Below, piece by piece: positions 7,577 to 17,200 of a stretch of 37,187 bases of DNA; positions within the stretch are counted from its first letter, which is position 1, and the number at the start of each line of letters is the position of its first letter. Position numbers and translations under genes: made by a program. The stretch comes from a virus: positions 1-37,187 of the IMG/VR virus record IMGVR_UViG_3300024062_000022; one strand, given 5' to 3'. The notes under the pieces were generated by a model. The model saw only the letters and a program-made list of their open reading frames with translations. It did not search any database and was not told where the DNA came from.

Positions 7577-8578
7577 TTAAAATGTAGTATCAAATCCAAA
7601 ACTATCGCCCAATTCTATGAGGTCGTTATCTGCGGACGTGATAAGTTTAACATCAGTTCCAAGTACATGCTGAGTAATTGGAGTTCCATAAGAACCTCTT
7701 TCTACTTGAATTTCTGTACCATCAATAGCAGTAATTTTCATAGTTTCTGAATCAATAGTAATGTATTCGTTCACGATCAATTGAGAAGCATCACCTACAT
7801 TAAAGATGTCAGTAGAAATCTCTAAATCACTAGAGAGTGTTGTTGCTATGTTATTGGTATAACTTTTTGTTGCAACAGGTTCTGTTCTATAAGTAACATC
7901 TCTGATAGAACCGTTTGAATCTCCAGAAACAAAACCAATAGATGCCTTTTTGATAATGTCTTTGGAAGAATCTGAAGGAACTGGTCCAAAGAGATATGTT
8001 TTTGCAGTAAATCTAAGAGTATAAATTAATGCTCTTCTGGAACTGAAATCTCCTTCATAATCATCATCAAAATTAATATTCGTTAGAGTAAATGGAATAT
8101 CTTTTTTTTCTCCAATAGAATCAACTAAATCTATAGTTACTGTATATGCTGGTTGGAAGTACGGAAGAATTTGTTCTACGATCTGTAAAGCATCATCATT
8201 CTGCTTTGTCATAATACTCAGTTCAAATTCCATGTTGTATGGAACTGGCATAAAAACTTTAGCTACTTTAGAACTATCAGTTTTTAATGGAACTAAAAAT
8301 GACTGAGTAGTAGTAACTTTTCTAGAAGAATCATAATTAAGTCCAGTAAACTCAAATGACATTCTAGGTAAAGTAATCTGAGTTGGATTATTCAAATCAT
8401 CTGGAGATTGATTTAATCTCGCAAGAAATTTTTGAGTAGGTCCATACGCAAGAGGAACTTTAATTTGTGATACAATTTGATTAGAACTATTTCGCTGTTT
8501 AATAATAATGTTATTAAACAAAGTTCCAAAACCAATTACAGTTCTTCTAAGAATTTCGTGATAAAAATATTCAAACAT
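7577..8578 (-). CDS. 15: Tail sheath stabiliser / tail terminator gp15
   Basis: This protein caps the tail tube and sheath and joins the tail to the head neck. It is 333 aa; T4 gp15 is 272 aa. The N-terminal core starts M-F-E-Y-F-Y-H-E-I-L-R-R-T-V-I-G-F-G-T-L-F-N, then K-V-P-L-A-Y-G-P-T-Q-K-F-L-A-R (residues 40-54), which is characteristic. P-R-M-S-F-E at 71-76 and M-P-V-P-Y-N-M at 110-116 follow. Residues about 246-313 are an added module of the form LSSDLEIS ... EYITIDSETMKITAIDG ... VERGSYGTP ... HVLGTDV. The same module recurs in the two giant proteins and is absent from T4 gp15 as I know it. Order gp14-gp15-gp16 is conserved; the gap to gp14 is 20 bp. Confidence 0.93.
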   Translation of the reverse strand: MFEYFYHEILRRTVIGFGTLFNNIIIKQRNSSNQIVSQIKVPLAYGPTQKFLARLNQSPDDLNNPTQITLPRMSFEFTGLNYDSSRKVTTTQSFLVPLKTDSSKVAKVFMPVPYNMEFELSIMTKQNDDALQIVEQILPYFQPAYTVTIDLVDSIGEKKDIPFTLTNINFDDDYEGDFSSRRALIYTLRFTAKTYLFGPVPSDSSKDIIKKASIGFVSGDSNGSIRDVTYRTEPVATKSYTNNIATTLSSDLEISTDIFNVGDASQLIVNEYITIDSETMKITAIDGTEIQVERGSYGTPITQHVLGTDVKLITSADNDLIELGDSFGFDTTF

Positions 8579-8584
8579 TGTCTC

Positions 8585-8592
8585 TATTTACA
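8585..8592 (-). promoter_or_regulatory. Weak late-promoter candidate before gp15
   Basis: The minus strand reads TGTAAATA, 7 of 8 bases of TATAAATA, ending 6 bp before the gp15 ATG. That is too close for a leader with a ribosome binding site unless the transcript is nearly leaderless, so a chance match in AT-rich DNA is quite possible. Confidence 0.2.
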
Positions 8593-8598
8593 ATAATT

Positions 8599-10014
8599 TT
8601 AAGGCATTCCAAAAGGATTTCTCTCTGTGAAATCTAAAATACCATCTGCTTCAATTTGAATTTGGTTATTATCTTCGTATTGACCAGATTTATTTGTAGA
8701 ATCTCCAGAATCTTCTAGGTTATCTGTATTTAGTATTATTAATGAGTAAGATGCTCCAGATTCTTCACCAACTAAGGATTCTCCACTTATAAAGTCTCCG
8801 TTTATGTTAGCAACTTCTAGGACATTTGTAACAGCATTCCAAGATTTAACTCTTCCAGTAACACCACTCGAAGAACCTGTAACAATCTCATTATAAACAT
8901 AAGATCCAGAACCTCCAAAAGAAATTGGATCACCAATAACTATTGTTGGAGTTTCTGTATAACCATAACCAGCATTAATAATTCTTATTTGACTAATAGT
9001 TCCAGCAGCACTTACAACAGCATATACTTCAGGAGAAGTAGATCCAACTCCAACAAAAGAAACTGGTGGAGGTGTTATATATCCTCCGCCACCATCAGTT
9101 ATAGTAACAATTCCTACAATTCCATCATTAATGTATGCAGTTGCTTCTGCCCCAGAACCTGGATCTCCATCAGTAAAGAAAAGAACTTTAGGTGCTACGG
9201 TGTATCCAGAACCTGGATTACTAATTTCAACACCTTGAACCATAAGTTTATTTCTATCGTCAGGAGTGCAGGAAATGAGACCTCCCAGCATAGTAGCAAC
9301 CCCTACAGTAGTTGTACCACCATCAGGTGCCGCTGAGAATGCTACTCTAGGTACACTTAAGTAATCTTTTCCTCTATTAGTAACATCCGCATACTGGACA
9401 GCACCATTAACGATGCTAGTGATTGCAGTTGCAGTAGAACCTGCACCAATCATTTGTAATGTCTGAATGTAACCAATGTCTTTAGTATTATCATCAATAA
9501 ATTCTATATCTGTATCAATGTCTTCATCTTGATACCTGTATAGTTCACACTTTAATTCATAAACATAATTTTTTTTGAGTTGATAAAATGGTTGTTCATG
9601 TTCAACATACTTGATTTCAAATAATCTATCACCTAATGGGAAATAGATTAAATCACCTTCTTTAGGTCTACTGGTAAGTTTTGTATTAGGTATATCTTTT
9701 GACAATGGTCCAATATAATTTTCGTATCTTTCTTTCGAAATAATTAAAGTGAGGTCATCAATTTCCTGTATACCAAATTTAGAAAGTAGAGTTCCTTGCC
9801 CACCGTATCCATCATAATTATCTACATAAGCTTCAATTGGATAGGCGTTTCTGAATTCTGATTCAACAACTTCTTTCATAATGGTTTTTTCAGTCACGTA
9901 TCTTCTAGGAAGATAATAAACCTCAACACCATAAATTTTTAATTGTTCGTTAATTAGATCTTGAACTAGACCCTGTTCTCCGACTGAACCCTGCAGAAAA
10001 AATGGATTTAACAT
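8599..10014 (-). CDS. 14: Neck protein gp14 with large internal insertion
   Basis: This head-completion/neck protein joins the portal vertex to the tail. The conserved N-terminal core is residues 1-175. It opens M-L-N-P-F-F-L-Q-G-S then G-E-Q-G-L-V-Q-D-L-I-N-E-Q, followed by YGVEVYYLPRRYV, F-G-I-Q-E-I-D-D-L-T-L-I-I-S-K-E-R and L-K-C-E-L-Y-R-Y. The conserved C-terminus is residues 445-471 (QIQIEADGILDF, ERNPFG). Between them, residues about 195-430 hold three or four tandem Gly-rich beta modules (G-S-G-Y-T-V-A-P-K-V, GGGGYITPPPV, G-Y-G-Y-T-E-T-P-T-I-V) and one GE-x-x-x-G-x-x-SGA module. This raises the length to 471 aa against 256 in T4. The gene starts 4 bp after gp13. Confidence 0.94.
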   Translation of the reverse strand: MLNPFFLQGSVGEQGLVQDLINEQLKIYGVEVYYLPRRYVTEKTIMKEVVESEFRNAYPIEAYVDNYDGYGGQGTLLSKFGIQEIDDLTLIISKERYENYIGPLSKDIPNTKLTSRPKEGDLIYFPLGDRLFEIKYVEHEQPFYQLKKNYVYELKCELYRYQDEDIDTDIEFIDDNTKDIGYIQTLQMIGAGSTATAITSIVNGAVQYADVTNRGKDYLSVPRVAFSAAPDGGTTTVGVATMLGGLISCTPDDRNKLMVQGVEISNPGSGYTVAPKVLFFTDGDPGSGAEATAYINDGIVGIVTITDGGGGYITPPPVSFVGVGSTSPEVYAVVSAAGTISQIRIINAGYGYTETPTIVIGDPISFGGSGSYVYNEIVTGSSSGVTGRVKSWNAVTNVLEVANINGDFISGESLVGEESGASYSLIILNTDNLEDSGDSTNKSGQYEDNNQIQIEADGILDFTERNPFGMP

Positions 10015-10018
10015 TAAT

Positions 10019-10849
10019 TTATCCGATCATGTCTAAGGGTGGAAGTTCATAAGTTGAAGACATTTGATCCATTATCATATCAAGTTCTCTTTGTCCATCA
10101 TCATACATTTGCCTTCCATTCAACTCAACTCCTCCCGGAAGTTTTACTCCTTGAAACTTAATTAAATTTTGTCCCCACTGACGTTTAATTAAAGAAGTAA
10201 GATATTTTTTAAGGAATGAATCATTCCAAACTTGAGAGTAATCATTTGGGTTCATCATTCGATAACAATCAATTACAAAATAATCTCCCACTGATACACT
10301 AGACCAATCAATGTCTAAATATAATCTATCTTGTCTTTTGTTAAATCTTATTTGTTTTTGAGTATTCAATAAAAAATCAATATCTTCCAAATACGTTTTA
10401 GTCATCGCATAAGTAAGAAGTTCAGTTGATCCCCAATAATAAATGTCGTTTAGGAACAACTGATACTTAATACTAAACATTCCAGATGAGACTGAATTAG
10501 AACCTCCAAAAGTAAAAATTTTATTTACTCCAATTACTGAATCAGGAACCTGAAGATAATTACCATTTTCATAATAATTGAAAGTAGTTCCAGCTCCAAC
10601 AGTAGAAATTGATGATATTCCAACTCCAGATAATCCTGTTGCTCTACCTCTATCAATATCTTCCTGTGTTACTTGATACTTTAAAAAAGTAGCATAAACA
10701 CCATCAAAATGCCTTTCTTGGAAATACTGAACTGCATCATCTACAAGATCTTCAATTTGCTCTGTTGCAACATTAATTTCCAAAACAGGAGCGCCCAGTT
10801 TTCTTAAACTGTAATCTATTAATTCTTGTCGGGTAGATGGTTGTGCCAT
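10019..10849 (-). CDS. 13: Neck protein gp13
   Basis: This is a head-completion/neck protein that works with gp14. It is 276 aa (T4 309). The N-terminal motif TRQELIDYSLRKLGAPVLEI, residues 6-25, is followed by V-D-D-A-V-Q-Y-F-Q-E-R-H-F-D-G-V (31-46). Both align with T4 gp13 (R-R-L-G-A-P-I-I-N-V ... Y-G-E-Y-H-F-D-G-V). The C-terminal KLPGGVELNGRQMYDDG followed by a Pro/Leu tail ending in I-G also matches. The interior carries W-N-D-S-F-L-K-K-Y-L-T-S-L-I-K-R-Q-W-G-Q-N-L, corresponding to the conserved helical core. Its ATG overlaps the stop of the 54-aa gene as TAATG. I see no inserted Gly-rich modules, unlike neighbours gp14 and gp15. Confidence 0.93.
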   Translation of the reverse strand: MAQPSTRQELIDYSLRKLGAPVLEINVATEQIEDLVDDAVQYFQERHFDGVYATFLKYQVTQEDIDRGRATGLSGVGISSISTVGAGTTFNYYENGNYLQVPDSVIGVNKIFTFGGSNSVSSGMFSIKYQLFLNDIYYWGSTELLTYAMTKTYLEDIDFLLNTQKQIRFNKRQDRLYLDIDWSSVSVGDYFVIDCYRMMNPNDYSQVWNDSFLKKYLTSLIKRQWGQNLIKFQGVKLPGGVELNGRQMYDDGQRELDMIMDQMSSTYELPPLDMIG

Positions 10850-11013
10850 TATAGTTTAAATACGACTTCTTGCTGTTTGAAGTATAATTTTAGATAAGAC
10901 TTTGCTACATTTTTCAAAGCATCTAAATCATCTATACTATCTATGTCTCTAGCAATTTTCTCATATTCAAAAGATTTGGATACTGTATCTAATTCAATGT
11001 TATTTGGATCCAT
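10849..11013 (-). CDS. 54-aa hypothetical protein upstream of gp13
   Basis: The start is MDPNNIELDTVSKSFEYEKI and the C-terminus reads Y-L-K-L-Y-F-K-Q-Q-E-V-V-F-K-L. The protein is entirely helical in character, acidic at the N-terminus and amphipathic, with no membrane segment. Its ATG at 11013 lies inside the last codons of the 75-aa gene (14-bp overlap), and its stop overlaps the gp13 start (TAATG). It is therefore locked into translation of the neck genes. I recall similar small proteins immediately before gp13 in cyanophages, but no function. It may be an assembly helper or a minor neck component; that is inference from position only. Confidence 0.8.
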   Translation of the reverse strand: MDPNNIELDTVSKSFEYEKIARDIDSIDDLDALKNVAKSYLKLYFKQQEVVFKL

Positions 11014-11227
11014 CTGCAATACTCCTTAATAAAGATTTAATTTCACCAAGATCTTCTTTAATTGAAGAAACTTCTTCTTGAAGATCTTTTATTTTTTTAG
11101 TCTCAGATAATTTTTGCTTATAAGATTCAATATACTTTTTATAGTTTTCATAATCTGTACTTACTATCCCGTTAGATTCAACTTCTCTAATGAGATAGTC
11201 TTTATCCTTTACTTTAACATAATCCAT
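11000..11227 (-). CDS. 75-aa coiled-coil protein in the wac/fibritin slot
   Basis: The N-terminus (M-D-Y-V-K-V-K-D-K-D-Y-L-I-R-E) is followed by a D-Y-E-N-Y-K-K-Y segment. A heptad-like coiled coil fills residues about 35-70 (LSETKKIKDLQEEVSSIKED, then L-G-E-I-K-S-L-L-R-S-I). It starts 2 bp after the DUF4815 giant and overlaps the 54-aa gene by 14 bp. T4 places wac (fibritin, a trimeric coiled coil) between gene 12 and gene 13. This protein occupies that slot but is far shorter and shows no fibritin foldon that I can recognise. Oligomerisation is likely; role unknown. Confidence 0.82.
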   Translation of the reverse strand: MDYVKVKDKDYLIREVESNGIVSTDYENYKKYIESYKQKLSETKKIKDLQEEVSSIKEDLGEIKSLLRSIADGSK

Positions 11228-11229
11228 AA

Positions 11230-14200
11230 TTATAACTTAGGTTTAATGGTAGCGATTGCTCTCAGGTCTTTAACTTGAGGAACTAATGCTTGATTTTCAC
11301 TTGCCAATACAATTTTAATTGCAAAGGAATTGAACTCAGGCAAATCATCTACAGAATACTCATAATCTTTGAAAGTAGGATCATCTCCAATTATAACTTT
11401 AGAATCATTAGTTCCATCACTTTGCGATGGATCAATCACCCTCTTAATTCCATCACCATCAACCCTATAATTAGAGAATCCAGGGAACAGTTCATAATTC
11501 ATTGCTGACTCTGGAGCATCATCTCTATAAAGTTGATAAAGAACTCTAATGTCATTATCTCTCATGTGCAATGCTTTTAGGATAACTTTTATTGAATTTG
11601 CTGGAATTTTCAACCTAATTGGTTTTGAAAGATAAATGCACGCATGATTATCATCATTGAGACTTCTAACTAATTCATCGTTTTTATAATTAGCATTTTC
11701 ATTAACTCCTCCAGTTGGACTGTTAATTAAGTTTGATGTTAATACAACATTAGTTTGAACTGTGTCTATTACCGGTGATACTCTAGAATCAGTAGTATTT
11801 AAATCAAGTTCAATGGAAAGTGAACGGTTCCCTGGAGAATCAGTAATAAATCTACTTTCATTTTCTTGGGAACAAATTAAACAAGGTGCTCCTAAGTAAT
11901 TAATTTGGTCTAAGTTGAGGTTTTGAAATCCATTATCAATAAAAGACTTTTCACTACCAGAAATACTAGTTCCACTAAATGTTCTTACTCTTGATTTAAT
12001 TGTAGTTTTTCCAGGAAGCATATTTGTAATCTTTGGAGTAATTGCTTCATACTGAATATTATTGGAAAGATGAGATCCAGTTCGTCCTGTTTTTTCAGTA
12101 TTTGTAAAATATAGTTTTGATATGATAGATCTATTTTTTCCAATCACACTACCTTCAAAATCAGTGTCCGAATTATCAATTTTAATAAAGTAAGAATTCA
12201 ATGTAGTTGGATGATTAGTACGATCAACCTCAGCAAAATTATGAACTTTATTAATTCTTCTCAAAGAAACTCCATTGAATTCATATTTTGCTACTCTTGT
12301 TCCAGAAGAATAACTAAATGCAAGAGTACCATCTACTCCTCTAGTGTTTATTGTGAGACTATTTCCACTTATATTTGTATATTCCATTACTTCATTTCCG
12401 ACAATTATGTATCCAGGATAAGATCCACTAACTGTCTGACCTTCAAATGTGCCAAATCCAAATACAGAATCTAAAGATAATATAGTATCTGTAGTGGTAA
12501 TGTCAGATGAGAGAGTACTATTGACTTCTGAAAGAAGTGGTCTTACTTTTTCAATCTTTACATAGTTTTCTGAAGAATGCATTCCATGATTTAATTGAGT
12601 AATCTTCATGTGAAGACCATCATAATAAGGGTCATTAATAATAGAAGAAACTGTTGCTCCAGTAGATACATTTGTTCCTACTCCACTAACATAAGAGATT
12701 GAAGTAATTCCGACTTCAAATTCTCCTTGGACATTATCAATGACTAGTGTATTGCTAATTACAGAAATTGAGGTAACTCCAACCTTTCCACCAAATCCAA
12801 CATCAAGTCCAAATTCTCTTGATGGTAAAGAAAGAACGTCGCCAACTAAGTAGTTTAATCCTCCATTAGTAATTGTTGCTGTTCCAATTCCCGAAGAATC
12901 TATTTCTAAAGTAGCAATAGCACCAGTTCCATCTCCAGTATCAGTTTCTAACTCAACACCAGTAAATGTTCCAGTAGTATAACCAGTTCCTGTATTAATT
13001 ACTGATAAAGTAGTTACGCTTCCGGCAAGACCAACTAGATTTCCAGTTGCAGTTCCTTGAACTAATGATGCCCCTTCAACAAGACCAGTTGCATCGTAAC
13101 CATCAGAACCTAAACCAACAATAATTTTCTTAGAAAGAGGTAAAAACTGATTAGTCCCAGTTACAGTTACTTTTTTATTTCCGAGACCAAGTTTTGGATT
13201 AAAGAATTTAACAAGACCTAGATTAGTTGTAAAATCTGCTCTGTATAGTCTATATTTTAAGTCCTCTAATTGGGAGGGGGTCCAAGTAGAACCATTCTGA
13301 GACTTAAACAAACTACCTAAAGTTGATTGCTTGGAAATTTTTATACCAGTTTCAATGTCATTTTGACCTAACTCTGCAATGTATACCCTATAATTAGGGC
13401 TTCCTGATAAAAGAACTACAGAAAATACAGAACTTTGTTGACTTGCAATTGGAGCAGAACGAACCTCAAGACTTTGTGGTCCAGGAAGATATACCGGTGA
13501 TGAGAAAGTAAATTTAGTAGGAACACTGCCATCAGAAGAAAGAATTATCTGATCTGGATCAAGTGTAACTTCTGAGAAAGGTACAACTTCATTACTAGGA
13601 ACACCAGCAATCATTGGACGAATTTGAAGTGTTACAGGAAGTTCCTCATCTTTAGTTTCAAAGAACACCTCAACATCAGTTAAGAAAATTCCAGTGTTAT
13701 CTCTAACATAGAAAGATTGCGCTAATGGATCGTGGTTTTCCCAAACAGTGAATTGATCAGTACTGCTCTCACTACCATTACCACCAGATATAGTTGTTGT
13801 AGTAGTATTTGTTGTGGTGTTTGTAATATTATTTGTATTTCTATTAAATGAACTGAGAACTGTTACATTTCTGGTCGAGAGAATGTTTGTTTGAGTTATA
13901 CTAAGAGTTCCTGCAGACGTAAATTCTGCCTCACCACCACTTTCATTAATTCTCTGATTTGGTGTAAATTTATTAAATACTTGAGTTAACTCATTTAGAG
14001 AAGGAGTATCAATTAGTGTAAAAGTATTTTCTCCATTAATCCATCTTGGATTTTCTGGGACATTTGGATTTACAACAAATAATGAACCTATAAGTCTTCC
14101 ACTATTATCAGAGACTAATCTAGTGGATTTAATTTCTGCCACAGCACCAGAATCCTTACCAATCAACCTCATGTTTTCTTCAATCCAACCATAATATTCC

Positions 14201-17200
14201 GATTCTTGCTGTAATTCTAATGATTTGGTATCTACATTGAGGAGTGTAGATGATGCCGTATATGTACTTTCAAAAGATTGTAAGGTATAAGGATTTAATT
14301 TAAAGAGAGTTCCATCTCCAGTTCCATCAAAAGGACCTGATTTATGATTTGGGGTACATAGTCGGAATGAAATTTCTTTAGAAACACTTCTTACGGGATC
14401 ACTAATTACAGTTTCTCCTACAACGAAACTACCAGAAATCATTTCAACTTCTAATAATTTTGGAATAACATAATTGCTTACGTCTATACCCTCAAAGAAA
14501 GGATAGAATCTGGTTCTTGGTCTTAATCCTGTTGCATCAAATTCAATGTTTCTACTTCTAAGGAATCTAATTTCTTCTGTAAAGTTTTCAGTTGATGTTT
14601 CTGTATTTGTATCTGTTATAATTTCTTCTGGAATTATAATCGTTGATACATCACTAGTCGATTCTGTAGTTGTAGTGTTAGTTTCTGTGACAGTAGCAGA
14701 ACCAGTTTGAGGGATAAAGTTTATAACCGCTCTGGCGTTCCCATTGTTGGCATCAATAGCAGTTAAGAATTGAGTAGCTGCATCTGGAGGGAGAAGTTGA
14801 TTAATTAAGTTCCTAGATTGTTGATCAACCCTTCTTTTCCATACATTCAAATGAATAATATCACTACCAATAACATTTCGCCTCTCGCCCGTGCCTGAAG
14901 TCCTAATATTAGATGAGTTTCTATTGTTATCAAATGCAACATTATTACCACCTAATCTAGACACGCCAATAAGTAAATCCTTTGCATTTTGAATCCAATC
15001 AAAAGGTGCAACTCCTGTTTGTGGATTTGGTAGAACTTGACCTGCACCACCAACAAAAACTTCATTATCTACAGTTACATTATTGATAACTGTGATATTT
15101 TCATCTTCTCTTTCAACACGATTGACGACTTCTTGAGTAGCATTTGTTTCTCTGGCAACTTCATCAAACCAAACATCAATTGAAGGATTAAGTTGAATAG
15201 TTCCTTGCCAGTATCTAACTAAGAATGGAGTAACACTTTCAGTCTTAGTTCCGTATGGTTGCTCAAAGTAAAGAACAGAATCATAGTTTAGAGTAACCAG
15301 ATCACCCGTCTTTCTAACATTTACAGATCCCAAATCAGAGACAAAACTAGAATCTGCATTTGGTGTAAATGTACTGGTAAATCCCTCAATGACTTCTGAA
15401 CCTAATTGAAGATCCAATGAAGTTGTATAATGTTTTGGTCTTAATGTATTTGATGATGTATCAATTGCTGCTTTAAAATTAGGATTTAATAAATTATGAT
15501 ACTGATGATTACTGAAATTATCCACAAAGAATCCACACTTGAATCTATCTAATCCAGTTTCTGCATCTTTAATCATAAAGTTTTCAGTTTTGGATTCAAG
15601 CATAGAAAGAGTAGTAAATCTTTCTACTCTATGGATCCTATCTTCCAATAATGAGATGTCTTGCATTCTATATCTTTTATGCACAGACATAAAGACATTT
15701 ATATTCTTTGTATTGAATACATATGGAGGAATGAACACTGTGGCAATACTTAATCCAGTAGATATAGATTCTGCTGGTTGTGGATTTGCTGATGGTTCAC
15801 CAGAAAGAATCTGGAACTGTCCATCAGGATTTAAGAAGATAGTATCAATTCTACCAACATAAAACTCATAGTCTAAAAGAATATTTTCATTTGGCACCAA
15901 AATGTAATCAGAATACTGTCCATCAGACGCAAAATTTCTTGAATCAAATTCAAATGGAGATTTATTTGTTAATGTATATGGAGCAACTCTTGGTCTAATA
16001 TCAACAAAATCAGTTAATCTCGAACCTTGATAAAAACCAACATCATGCTTAAAGTTCTCTTGAGAATAACTATTTGCTGTAATAAATTCTCCAGTATCTG
16101 AAGAGTCAATAGTATAGTTTTGGAATATAACTGTTAATTTCTTTTTGGGAGATTCTACACCTTGCCTTCTGATAATTCTGGAGAAATCATAAAATGTATC
16201 TCTCTGCCCATCATCAAAATCAAAGTTTTGAGTAATATTTTTACTTGAAAGTATTTTTGCAGATACTATTGATTCTTCTTCAGAATCTTTCCCGGAAACA
16301 ATCTCTCCCAAAGAAAACTGACTAGTATTCAAATAAGTGTATTCTAACTTATCTACACTAACTTTAGAAGTTACTATTGCAATAGCACCTGATAATTTTC
16401 CTTCTATACGTTCACCAACAATATAATTAGAATTTCCAGAAGAACCAGTTAGTTGTAATTGCGAAAGAGTTGGATTAAAAGTATTATCAGACTCATAAAC
16501 TGCCAAAACCCTAACAACATCAGGAACATTTAAACTAATTTCGTTATCTTGTACTCTAGTTCCATACACATTACTGTAAGATAGTCCATCGTTTAAAGTA
16601 GTTGTTCCAATGCCAGAAGAAACTAATGAAGAATTTTCTATAGTTATCTTGCCAACTTTATTTAATTTTTTATTCTTTGAGTTTGGTTTTATATTCTTGA
16701 CTGTAGTGATAACTTCAGTATTACTTCCACTTGATTTTGATAAACCATTAAAAGTTACAGTTTTACCATCAAGTGACAATAAAAACTTATCTTGTCTCAT
16801 TAATTCTGTAGTGCCATCCTCATAAGAGATCAAATATCTATCTTCATCAAAAGATTCAAAAAATAAATCAGTATCATCTGCATCTATATCAATACTAAAA
16901 GAAGAACCAGTAAAACTTGCAACATTAAAAGTTCTTCTTTGAATAATTTCAGTCTCATTTAAACTAATTTGAGAGACATTTTCATGATTTAGTTTTGTTA
17001 AAAATGAGTTATTTCTAGAATTTAAACTTGGTTGATACTTAAGAATATTAGTTACTTCAAAAGATCCAGTAGGAAGAGTACCATTACAAACTCCAGTTAC
17101 GTCAGTAATTGAAGAAATTGTAAAGTTTGTTCCTGAAGCACCTACAGCAGTTACTCTATTGTAGATAGGATCACCAGTAAATTCAGTACTTGCATAAGAA

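Noticed and set aside
8989-9336. Plus-strand ORF of 115 codons opposite gp14
   Set aside because: It is Ser/Asn/Tyr-rich, produced by the complement of the repeated Gly/Thr modules of gp14; no start signal.
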